DNA of 64,000 nt from Acytostelium subglobosum LB1. Its lineage: Eukaryota > Evosea > Eumycetozoa > Acytosteliales > Acytosteliaceae. The notes under the pieces are model-generated. The model did not search any database, had not been told where the DNA came from, and saw only the letters and a list, made by a program, of their open reading frames with translations. Positions 22,507 through 32,411 of the stretch are shown here, in pieces (position 1 is the stretch's first letter; each line of letters begins with the position of its first letter). The translations under genes and the position numbers were made by a program. The stretch covers positions 128,225-192,224 of the forward strand of contig NW_012236506.1 in NCBI RefSeq assembly GCF_000787575.1. Reading direction: 5' to 3'.

Positions 22507-23421
22507 ATGGCAACAGCATCAGCGACAGGAACAATGACATCAGCTGCAAAGTCAATTTGGGGATGGTATAGTAACTGCATCAGAATGGCACCTGTGCGAA
22601 CAAAGTGCATTACCTCTGGTGGTATGTACCCTTCTTACAAGGTTAAGACCCATCATGATTGATTGGCTGACCAGGTCAATCATTCATTCAATCGCACCCA
22701 TAGTTATTATGGCATTGGGTGATTATACAGCACAGAGATTGGAGAGTGATAGAGAGTGGGACTACATTAGAACAGCCAAGTGGTCATCAGTTGGTATCTT
22801 TGTAATATCACCACAGATACAGTTGTAAGTGTCCCTGGTCTATACTCCAATCAATCATTCACATACTCACACGCTCAATCAATGTTACTGGAACTATCCC
22901 ATTCACATTTATCCAAATCAATATATTAGATGGCTTAAGTTCCTGGATAAATATATTCCGGGTACAACCAATGGACGAGTTGTGGCAAAGATGATTGTGG
23001 ATCAGACATTCTTTGCACCATACTTATTATGTTGTAACTTTGCATCAGTCAACTTCCTAAGTAATAATGGACATCTTGATGTAGATGCCCTAAAGAATAA
23101 GATATCCAATGATCTAATCAATACCATGAAGGTTGGAGTGTAAGTATACACTCTCACTGGTATCAATCAGTTAATGGAATCACTCACTAACCTCAATCAA
23201 TCAAATATAAATATAGGATGATTTGGCCATTGGCAAACTTTATATCATTCAAGTATATTCCTTTGGACTTCAGATTACTATACTCCAATTCAGTGGCATT
23301 CTTCTGGAGTATATACTTGTCATCAGTATCAAACAAGAAACACAAAGTTGTACCATCACTAGACCAGGACCAGGAATCCTCCAATCAAACAACAACTACA
23401 CCAACAACAACATCTATTTAA
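22507..23421 (+). CDS. Mpv17/PMP22 family membrane protein
   Basis: Four exons in frame (donors near 22621, 22825, 23142; acceptors near 22697, 22929, 23217). The sequence shows WGWYSNCIRMAPVRTKCITS and MALGDYTAQRLES, the family's N-terminal pattern (W..Y...L...P..T......L...GD...Q). The C-terminal signature is VMIWPLANFISFKYIPLDFR followed by LLYSNSVAFFWSIYLS. Mpv17, PXMP2 and Sym1 proteins have four membrane helices in the mitochondrial inner or peroxisomal membrane and are thought to form small-solute channels. Targeting cannot be decided from the sequence. A Thr/Asn-rich tail ends the protein. Its stop is only about 20 bases from the opposing small gene. Confidence 0.85.
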
Positions 23422-23439
23422 TAATATATCGTGTATCAA

Positions 23440-23829
23440 CTATTTAATCAATTTGGAAATATTACTCAGTGCACTTAGTAGCAATGGTCTTCCACCTTGG
23501 CTCCATCCAATGGCCGTGGATGAGATTGGTCGTCGTAGTGCCATCCAATTGTTGTTGTTGAACGTCGTGATTGGTTGTGGATATGGCAATGGTGTCCAGA
23601 ATGAGCTACAACTACCAAAGCTTCTGACTCCAGTTTGACCATTTGATTGATTGTCATTGTTGTGACGTCTTCGTCGTCGTCTACCTTCACCACCACCACC
23701 ACCGCTGCCTTCTCCCATCTTTAGCTTGTTCTTCTGACTCTTCTCAATCAAAGATGCATAGCCAGGTGTAGGCTTGTTGATGCTTTTGTTGTTGTTGTTG
23801 TTGTTGTTGCTGTTGACGCTAGGCTTCAA
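23440..23829 (-). CDS. Small hypothetical protein, Asn- and Arg-rich
   Basis: An open frame between two convergent genes. It holds an (AAC)n Asn run, the segment YASLIEKSQKNKLKMGEGSG, a GGGGG/RRRRRR block, and a C-terminus with WMALRRPISSTAIGWSQGG. The first in-frame ATG is at 23718. Upstream codons begin just after TTAG at about 23832, so a short 5' exon may be missing from this model. It is flanked within 70 bases by the stops of the Mpv17-like and tRNase Z genes, so it could be UTR. No homologous family recognised. Confidence 0.35.
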   Translation of the reverse strand: MKPSVNSNNNNNNNKSINKPTPGYASLIEKSQKNKLKMGEGSGGGGGEGRRRRRRHNNDNQSNGQTGVRSFGSCSSFWTPLPYPQPITTFNNNNWMALRRPISSTAIGWSQGGRPLLLSALSNISKLIK

Positions 23830-23891
23830 CCTAAGGATGACCTAGGGATTGATTGATTGTTGGATGGGTAGGACAATGGACATTAATGAGT

Positions 23892-26835
23892 TTATTGCTG
23901 CACATCGTCGTCTCGACCATCGGCCTGCAACTTGCTGTTTTTATCGCCATCGTGGCATTCGCTAATGTCGCCGCTGATAATAGTCGCTGTTGGTCCTCCT
24001 GCTGCTGCTGTTGTTGTTGCAGCAGCAGTGATGCTGTTCAATTCCGTCTCCTGCACCTTTGTGTCAGGTTGTCCACCATTGTCGGACAATGTAATCGCCT
24101 CCCTAACCTTCCTCTTCTTGTCTGTCGCAGTCGTCGTCGTAGTCGTGGTCGTAGTAGTTGTTGTCTGTTTGTTCTTCTGTTTGTTATTGTTGTTCTTCTT
24201 GTTAGATACCTTTTTGTTGTTGTTGTTGTTGTCTTTGCTGTCGATGGGGAGGTTGTCTACTTTGTCATCGGTGGCGCCAATGTTTATGGTCTCGAGTTGT
24301 TGAGTCAGTATGGACTCGGCAGGCTTGATGAGATGTGGCAGCACTGGGAATTGGTATGGAGCCACCTGGAGCAGATCGAAACCAACGCCAAAGTTGCCAT
24401 TGCCAACGTCTGGCATCTTTGGATACCTCTGACTGAAATGCGTCAGCAGAGTGAACTGTGCATTCATGTTCTTGCCAATCTCCAGTGCCTCTCCAATCGT
24501 CGAATGTCTCTTGGCAATCGCCTCGCTAAGCATATCATCGCCAAAAGTAGCCTCATGCAGCAGGAACGTTGAGTTTGCACCTGCCTTGACCAAGTCTGCG
24601 CATGGTCTAGTGTCGCCCGAGTAACTACATGTGTGTGATTGTAAGTGAGTGAGTGATTGATGATTGATTGAGTGAGCATGGACAGCAGCGGAATGACTTA
24701 CGTGAACTTTACGCCATCCTCCAGTTCCACGACGAGTCCACACGCGTCGTGACAATGTATCACTGGAACACTCTCCATGGTCACAATACCAAGCTGTTGA
24801 AGTGCAGTCCTTGCCTCATCTGACTTTTGTATCTTCTCAAATGGTACTCCCAAGTATGATAATGTTAAGTACTTGTTGAGATTGTGTAGCCACTTGATAA
24901 TGCTCATTGGACCCACCACAACCAATGGTGGAAGTGTCTTTCCAGACATCTTGGCATACTAATGATTGATTGATTGATTGAATGTTAGGGCCGCACTTCA
25001 ACGTGATCAATCAATCAAGCAAACAAACAAACATACCATCTCTCTCTTCTCCAATATCTTGGGCAGTCCAAGATGATGATCGGCGTGAAGATGTGAGATC
25101 CATATCATCTTCATGTTGAGTATGATGTCCTCGATCTGATCAGGTCCAAAGAATCTGACGAGTTGACCAAAGGTACCTTCGCCACAATCGAGCATCATAC
25201 TGTTTCCATTGGACATGAGAATGTGATTGCCAGTGACATTGCGATACACCGATGGGATGGCACTGCCGGTGCCAGTCAACAGGATCTTTGGATACATCAC
25301 TTTGTTCTCCTTTGCATTGATCTCATCCATGGCCTTTGATATCTTCTTGAGGTATGAGGGCTTGGTGTAGGGGGTGGCCTGACCCTCGAGGGCAGGCGTA
25401 TTGATTTCTTCAGAGAGTGACTCGAAGCTCATGTCACCAATCTGTGATGATGGTGCCAGCACGACCTTCGTCAGCTTCTGGATTGGGATGATATTCTTCT
25501 TGAGTGTCTCTGAGTATAATGATGATGATGGAGTATCTTTTTGGAACAATGACTGTGGCAGGCTTTGAGTGGACATCTTTGGAAATATCTCAGGTACCAA
25601 CTTTGCAATGCTCCTCATCAAATTATCTGATGATGGGAATGATGGATAATATTCACAGTTCTCTCTATTGATAATAACATGCTATTATATGATTGATTGA
25701 TTGTTAGTGATTGTGAGTGGATCATCATATAAATGAGGGGATATGTACCTTGGTAGTTGGTCCAAACTTTTCCATAAACTCAATGTAGGCTGGATTGTTC
25801 AATACTTGTTGTGGAGCAACATGGAATACAACGATCATGTTGATTGTCTTGTCAAAGTATGGCTTGAACTCCTTGTTTGATGCCATAAGTGATGGTATGT
25901 ATTCCTCTGATGGACATCTGATGATCGCGAATCTCTGAATATGAGTGAGTGAGGTGCAAAGTGTTAGTTTATCAATGAAAGTGATCAATGAAGGTGATCG
26001 ATCAACATACCGATGCAGGTACAGACTTCTCCATTACTTGATGTGGCTGGACAATGTCGCCATTGGGGAGTGTGACAGAGTTGCCAGAGACTAACTTTCT
26101 GAAGAGTCCACCCTTTGGCACTCCAAGTCTGATGGCCTCATCAGGCAAGAATTTGCCAACAAAGTCATTGGTGCTGCAGATGAAGCAATGCACAATGTCA
26201 TCATGGGCATTCTCTTGCGATGGAACTTTCTCCTTCTTTGTGTCCTTCCTCTGCTTCTTGATTGGTTGTGTTGGATCGTTCTCCTCCTCGCCACCCTCAT
26301 GATCCGAGATGTCGGAGCAGGATGATGGAGCCTCCTCCATGGCTGAGCCATCGACGTGACAAACGCGACTGATCAGCTTCTTCTCCAACACGTACTTGGC
26401 AAACTGTGACTTGACGTTGATTGGCTTTGAGCAGATTGGCACCGACACCACGGTGAAGTCGGGAAAGTTGAGCGTGTGCGATTCCGAGTTGGGCAGCTCG
26501 TGAATGTTGATCTTGATGTTGCGATAGTTGGCGAATGTCTTGGCGGCGACAAACACGTTGTGGAAGCCGTGTGGGCCGTAGAGGTCGACCTCGCCCATCA
26601 CGTTGATGTCGTCCAGTGTGAACAGCATGCCAGGCAGACCGCCAATACTCTCCCACTTCAATGTCGACAACAGTATACTCTGCATTCTTGACAATGATAT
26701 TGATTTACGCTGTGTAAAGAATCTCTGTGTAGACTCGCCGCATTCAAACAAGAATCTATGTTGATCAAAGAATGTATAAAATGTTGGTGAAGTCTCTAAA
26801 TTATCGCCTGAGGCTTCAATATATGCTTTGACCAT
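23892..26835 (-). CDS. Long-form tRNase Z (ELAC2-like)
   Basis: Five exons. The N-terminal half (exon from 26835) is the degenerate metallo-beta-lactamase domain of long tRNase Z, with FFDQHRFLFECGESTQRFF. A charged insert follows. The C-terminal half is catalytic: PKILLTGTGSAIPSVYRN, MMLDCGEGTFGQLVRFFG and the zinc motif HLHADHHLG. Then come YSGDTRPC, LLHEATFGDDM and THFSQRY. The enzyme cuts 3' trailers from tRNA precursors in the nucleus and/or mitochondria. The start MVKAYIEASGDN is not an obvious mitochondrial presequence. After the catalytic domain comes an unusual tail of about 110 residues with Asn, Lys and Thr runs (12 consecutive Thr) and a polar end. The tail is typical of dictyostelid low complexity and probably dispensable. 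Confidence 0.9.
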
Positions 26836-27132
26836 TTTGTACTGTTTTTGTTATGAATGGGAGTTGTTTGGTCTAACAACTCTCTATTCAATGTATATGT
26901 ATGTATATGTATATTAAAGAGTGAAAGATTATAAGTATGAATGAGGTGGATGAACAGCGAACGACCTCTCGCTCACCCTTCCTTCGTCTTTCGCGAAAAA
27001 AGTATTAAAACTTGAAGTCGAGATACCCTCACACACTTACCCTCGCATTAATCACTCACTCAATCAATCATTCATTAATGTATGTTATTGGATTGTATTA
27101 ACTAGTATTGTTGTGATAATAGCATGGCATTG
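26836..27132. other. Spacer between tRNase Z and formin genes
   Basis: About 300 bases, AT-rich, with a TATGTA repeat near 26890-26915. No gene seen; it is the promoter side of tRNase Z and 3' side of the formin gene. Confidence 0.5.
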
Positions 27133-30100
27133 TCATGCTTTAGACTTCCTATATCCAGTTGTCTCTCCCATCTTGATTGACTTTGCAATTGAGGTCAGAG
27201 GATCACTACCAGCTGCAATCTTATGTTGTTGACCGCCCACGATCGTTGATGATATGGCACCTCCGCCACCAACAGTTGGTGACATGTTGTTCGACAGTTG
27301 TTGTAACAATCTCTGACAACTCTTGGAATATTGGATGACGAAGGAGAAGATGGTGCCGAATAGTTGTTGACATTGGATTGTGTGATGGACGTGACTTGGA
27401 TAGCCAAAGAACAGGAGTAGGGAGTTGAATGAGTTGGACGCTTGTTCAAACTGCTCGCGCAGTCTAAGTAGCTCGGAATCACATCGCTCTGTAAGTGTTT
27501 GCATCGATCGCTGGAATAGCATTGCCTCCTCAATGTTGCCCGAGGCTAACAATAGATCGGACGATGTCTTGGCGTGATACGTCTTGAATTGGCCGTAGCT
27601 GTCCTCTAGGTCACTGATGTCGATGTTGATGTGTTGTAACGATTGGTCCACATGGCATAGTGAGCGCAACTCGTCGACAAGATTGGCCGATGCTGGATGT
27701 CGTTCAAGTGCCACCTTGCAGATATAGTCGAGCAGGGTGGTCCTTCCATCGACATCCTTGATCGACGACAGACTGGGCAGAATCTCCAGGGTGAAGGCAT
27801 CGGCCTGTCCTCGTCCAGATCCGCCATTCATGTGATTGCCCAATGCAAGGACAATGCCAAACACCTGTCCGAGATGCGCGTTGGTTCTTAGGTCATTGGT
27901 GGCCGTGGCAATGCACTTGATCCTGGTTGTGATGGTCACCAGTTGATTGGACAGCTCGCTTCGTGTCAAGTAGCATCTGGCACGCTCAGTCAAGGCTGGT
28001 ACCTCCTGCATCTCCATTATCCATCTATCTGCATCAGCTAACTTCTCCAATGGCAAGCCACTGGCCTTGATCAACTTGACATCCTCCAAACATGGGGCAT
28101 TGCGTATCAACAGTCTCATCAACTCCACATTGTTCAATGTTGAGTCATCTACATCGTTGCTCTGTATGCTTGACTTGAGATGCTGACTGCTTGGAAGCTT
28201 GGGCATCACGGACTCAATAGCCCATCTTCGTTCTTTGTCAATGAATGAAGTCCTGGTCGGCTCGCTACCGTTCTGGGACAGGGACAGTGGGCTCTGGAGT
28301 GGCAAGACTTGTGAGTCCATCCTCCTTTCTCCAAACAGTTGTTCAAACTCGATGACATTGATTGGTATTAAACCGATCGGGGCGGTAGTGCGCCAAAGGC
28401 AGTCCTCCTTCATGGACAACGAAGATCTGGAAGATGGAACTGGTGGCAATATTATCCTGTTCCAGAACAATGGCTTCATCTTGGTGGCGGGGTTGATCAA
28501 TGGCTTGGTAGGTGGTGGTCGTGCAATCATCTGTCCATCAGTCACATCTCCAACACTTCCATCATTGGTTGTGTATCCTTTGTTGGTCGACACCTTATCC
28601 GAGCGTTGTAGGGTGGGATATGAAGCCTCGCACACAACGGCTTGTGATGGAGGTGATTGCATTGTCTCGATAATATGTTTCAATCTATCAATCTCCTTCA
28701 ATGCCTCGCCCAATGACATCTCTGTCGAGGTAATGTGATGCGTGGCTTCGACTGATCCATCATCAATAGATGATTGATTGGCACCATCCTTGATGTTATG
28801 ACCATCCATCATTGATCCATGTTGTTGTCTCTTCAACTGATCAATCTCTGTCTGTAACTGCTTGGTTGACTCATTCAACGTCTGTTCAAATCTCTGTCTG
28901 TTTGTCTCCAACTGTCTCTTCAACTCCTCTGCAGTCCTCTGTTCCTGTCTTGCTCTCTCCTGTGCCAAGTTAACCTTTCTCTCCAAATCACAACTCTTCT
29001 CTCTCTCAATCACGGCAATTCTTAGGAATGACAAGTCCTCTGGATAAGTATGATTGAGTGGACCCAAGAACCTCTGAACTGGATGAGCTGTAAGATGTGA
29101 TTGAATGAGTAAGTGATTGATCAATCATCAAGCTATCACATATACTAACAGTTGAGGAATATACTGCTGTTGGATGCCTCTTTGATCAGTTGCTGGTTCA
29201 GACGCAACTCCTCTTTGAGCATGGATATGAGCGGCTGTTGTAGCTCATACTCGGTCAACTTGGTTTTGAGTCTGTTACACATGGCCTCTAGCCTGGACGC
29301 TCGGCTTCGTAGTTGAATGTTGGACTCTCTCTCGTAGATCTCCAGCTGTACTTGGAACTCCTTATTCTGTAGCTCGGTAAGTGAACGAAGCGTGTTGTTC
29401 AGTCCATATTCGTCCCAACTCTTCAACAATCTCTCGACTTTAGCTCGTGTTGGACATGCGATCAAGAGTACATTGAGCAGAGTGAATGCGTTGACCTTGG
29501 TCTCGAGATCTCCGCTCTCTAGCAGCTTGACAACACTCTGATATGGCTTGGAACTTGATGTGATGGCAGTTGACTTGGCCGCAGAATGTACAGACGCGAA
29601 TCCTTGCTCCTTGTTCAAGTCGCAGAGAACAAACAGCAACTCGAGGGCAACACGGCAGACTCCAACAACTGGTGAGCTGACCAGTAGGAACAACTGATTG
29701 ATGAGGGATGGAGTCTTTGTGATGGCGTCCATGCCCTTGACGTACTCGAGACATGCGCGAAGTGAGCCAAGGGCATAAGTTTGCGAGTTGCCCTTGACAT
29801 CATTGACTATGTGAAGGATGCCCGTCACGCCGCCTCTATCAATGAATGCTTCTGCAAACTCTGGCTCGCTCAATCTTTGCTTCAAGTTGAATACTGTGTC
29901 TTTGCCAGTACTTGAGCCAGTGCCAGAGGTCGAGCCAATGCTAAGGTTAGACGAGCTATCTGACATGCTGCGCACAGCATTCAATGCGGCTATCCATCTC
30001 TCTGCGCGATATGTTGGAGTGATCTTGAGTAGCAGGCCACATTCACCACTCTCTATCAACTGCTTGACTATATTCCTTGTGTTGTACTCGTTTGAATCAT

Positions 30101-30419
30101 GTGGCCAGTTGAGATAGCGCTTTGATGATTCAACTTGCAACACATAATATTCTGTTATCTTACCAGCAATACCAAATAGTTGACATATTGCTTGGAACAC
30201 TGTTGTATAACTTGAATTCTCATTCAGCGTATAAGTCTTTGATTGATTATTTTGTTGTTGTTGGGCTAATTGTTGTTGTAATATATTTGATGATGTACTA
30301 TCCTTTGATAATGATGTTGAAGGTTGTGACACTGCCAACCATTTACCAGATGATCCGGAATTAACAACAATTGGAATATTATTAATATGATCAACAATAA
30401 ATGTTATAGTTAATATCAT
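27133..30419 (-). CDS. Formin, FH2 protein without a clear FH1 region
   Basis: Two exons joined at SSIFLN|SHPVQRF (intron about 29092-29150), about 1070 residues. The N-terminal half (residues 1-420) has a ubiquitin-like start and an ARM-type region (LRACLEYVKGMDAITKT, LLFVLCDLNKEQGF, TLLNVLLIACPTRAKVERLL) like the GBD/FH3 or ELMO-type ARM found in dictyostelid formins. A coiled coil follows (KSCDLERKVNLAQERARQEQ). The FH2 domain begins at KMKPLFWNRIILPP and includes LGQVFGIVLALGNHMNGGSG, its most diagnostic stretch. Between coiled coil and FH2 only short proline motifs occur (ARPPPTKPL), so no true profilin-binding FH1 is visible. Among dictyostelid formins ForC is known to lack FH1, and this could be its counterpart. 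FH2 dimers nucleate and cap actin filaments. Confidence 0.88.
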
Positions 30420-31011
30420 TCTTCTGGAAATTAATATTATTGAATAATTGAGTATTTAATTGATTGATTGTTTTATTGATTGAATGAACGATACTGAATA
30501 CTTTAGACTACATTATTGTTGCGCCTCAACACATCATTCATTCATTCCTAAGTACGACGACCTCGATGTTATTATTATTATAAATAGTAGGAACACACAT
30601 TGTTGTTGGAGTCCATATACCCCCTTATCATCAGGTGATCACTCTTGTCAATAATTATTGATAGCAATCAGATGAATAAGTGTGTGTGTGTGTTTGTTTG
30701 TTTGTTGTTTGGGGTTGTAGCAATCAAACAATGAGTGTTTGTTCGATTGAGTGGGGGTATGTTGTTGAGTAAGTAGAGGACCTCTCTACCCAATGAATGT
30801 CTTGTGGAATATGAAGAGTTTGTTGAGTCCATTGCCATGATAAGGTATAGTGGTGGGACAGCCAACAAAGATTGTTTACCCAAAATGATCATGTTTAAAT
30901 TAAACTGGACATTTGACATTTACAAACAGTCCAGAAAGATTGATCAATCTATAATACTAAAAAGGATAAAGATATTATTATCAAATGGAAGATGTAGAAC
31001 AATATAATGAT
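30420..31011. other. Intergenic region
   Basis: AT-rich with TG/TTTG microsatellites near 30680-30710. Overlapping open frames at 30668-30919 (-) and 30804-31007 (+) show no recognisable domain and are not called as genes. Confidence 0.4.
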
Positions 31012-31102
31012 GGGATTGTAAAGGGTCAGTTATATTTGTCAAGTTCTAAACACGAGGTTTTCATCTGAAACACAGTAAACTCATCATATCAATGACAATC
31101 CC
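31012..31102 (-). ncRNA. C/D-box snoRNA candidate with terminal stem
   Basis: On the minus strand the ends GGGATTGT (31102-31095) and ACAATCCC (31019-31012) form a perfect eight-base stem. A perfect C box ATGATGA lies seven bases inside the 5' stem (31087-31081), and a D box CTGA at 31029-31026 is six bases before the 3' stem. A possible C' box (AGATGAA) lies near the middle. A DUSE (AACCCATAA) lies 67 bases upstream. The 91-nt size suits a C/D snoRNA that guides 2'-O-methylation. The guide region before box D (GACAAATATAA) was not matched to a target, so it may also be another DUSE-class small RNA. Confidence 0.5.
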
Positions 31103-31169
31103 TAAATCATTCTCATAGTTCTTTTACTAAAACATATAAAAACGAACGAATCTTTATATCTATCGTTGT

Positions 31170-31178
31170 TTATGGGTT
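31170..31178 (-). promoter_or_regulatory. DUSE-like element AACCCATAA
   Basis: Read on the minus strand, this is identical over nine bases to the element upstream of the Class I-like RNA at 6922. It stands 67 bases before the predicted 5' end of the snoRNA candidate, as expected for DUSE-driven small RNA genes. Confidence 0.5.
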
Positions 31179-31285
31179 GAAAATGATTAAAAATCGTTAA
31201 TTATTTGGGTATCAATTGACGTCACCTGATCAGATATTATCAATTGTACAATAACTTTATTCAATGTAATATAAACAGATAGAGA

Positions 31286-32369
31286 ATGACATCAACATCT
31301 CAAGAATCACTCTCACAACGATTCCTATTCGGTGGTCTATCATGCATGGCTGCTGCTTGTGTAGTATGTTTGATTGATCAGATTGATTGAGTGGTGTGAG
31401 ACATGGATGATGCTGACATGAAGATTATAGACCAACCCAATAGATGTGATAAAGACAAGACTTCAGCTACAGGGTGAACTTGCAAAGAAAGCTGCATCTA
31501 CTACGACTGCGGCCACACTTCGTACAAGTGGATTGTCCACTTCCACTTTGATGGACGCAGCCACAGCAACAGCCAACACAACAGCCAATGCCACACAACA
31601 TCATCAACAACAATATAGAGGATTCATTAGAGGTATACTACATATAATCAATCAAGAAGGTGTACGTGGATTATACAAAGGATTGGCACCATCATTGTTG
31701 AGAGAGGCTACTTATTCAACATTGAGAATGGGTGGCTATGATATGATCAAGGTGTACTTTGTCGATAAGGATGGTAAGACATCGTTGCCATCAAAGATCA
31801 TCTCGGGCTGCATATCTGGAGGTGTTGGCGCATGCATTGCCAACCCAACCGATTTGATCAAAGTCAGGATGCAAGCACAGTCCACGGTTGGCGGACATAG
31901 ATACACATCAATGCGACAGGCCTTCACCGACGTCATCCAGAAAGAGGGCATCCGAGGCCTATACAAGGGCGTTGGACCAACTACCCAGCGTGCCGCGCTG
32001 CTCACAGCCAGTCAACTGGCCAGCTACGATCAATTCAAACACAGCCTTATCGATCATGGCTTGGTGCCTGGCGAGGGCCTGCAAGCACACGTGTCGGCAT
32101 CGTTGCTGGCCGGCTTTGTCGCGGCCGTCGTCACATCGCCTGTCGACGTGATCAAGACACGCATCATGAATCAACCATTCGACGCATCAGGTCATGGCAC
32201 AATGTATCGCTCCACACTGGATTGTCTGACAAAGACCCTGCAGACTGAGGGCCTTCATGGCCTCTACAAAGGATTCATTCCAAACTGGCTACGCATTGGT
32301 CCACACACACTCGTCACCTTTATATTCTACGAGAACCTTCGAAAGCTTGGCGGTATCTCGCCAGTCTGA
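31286..32369 (+). CDS. Mitochondrial carrier family protein (UCP/dicarboxylate-like)
   Basis: Exon 1 (31286 to about 31362) encodes MTSTSQESLSQRFLFGGLSC. A short intron ends at 31430 and the protein continues TNPIDVIKTRLQLQGE. All three solute-carrier signatures are present: PIDVIKTR, PTDLIKVRMQAQ and PVDVIKTRIMNQ. They sit at about 100-residue intervals, each followed by a G..GLYKG motif (three copies), so the full six-helix carrier fold is intact. A Thr/Ala-rich insert with ATATANTTANATQHHQQQY lies in the first matrix loop. The family exchanges metabolites or protons across the mitochondrial inner membrane. The signatures and RLQLQGE are closest to the uncoupling protein, dicarboxylate and oxoglutarate carriers; the substrate remains inference. 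Confidence 0.88.
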
Positions 32370-32411
32370 GTTCATTGGAACATAAATATCGAGCTCGATC
32401 GATCAAAAATA

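Noticed and set aside
24000-24240. Plus-strand open frames with Val/Leu runs
   Set aside because: Antisense shadow of the Asn/Thr-rich tail of tRNase Z.
30668-31007. Overlapping open frames on both strands
   Set aside because: Neither has domain character, and microsatellite translation makes up part of the minus-strand one.
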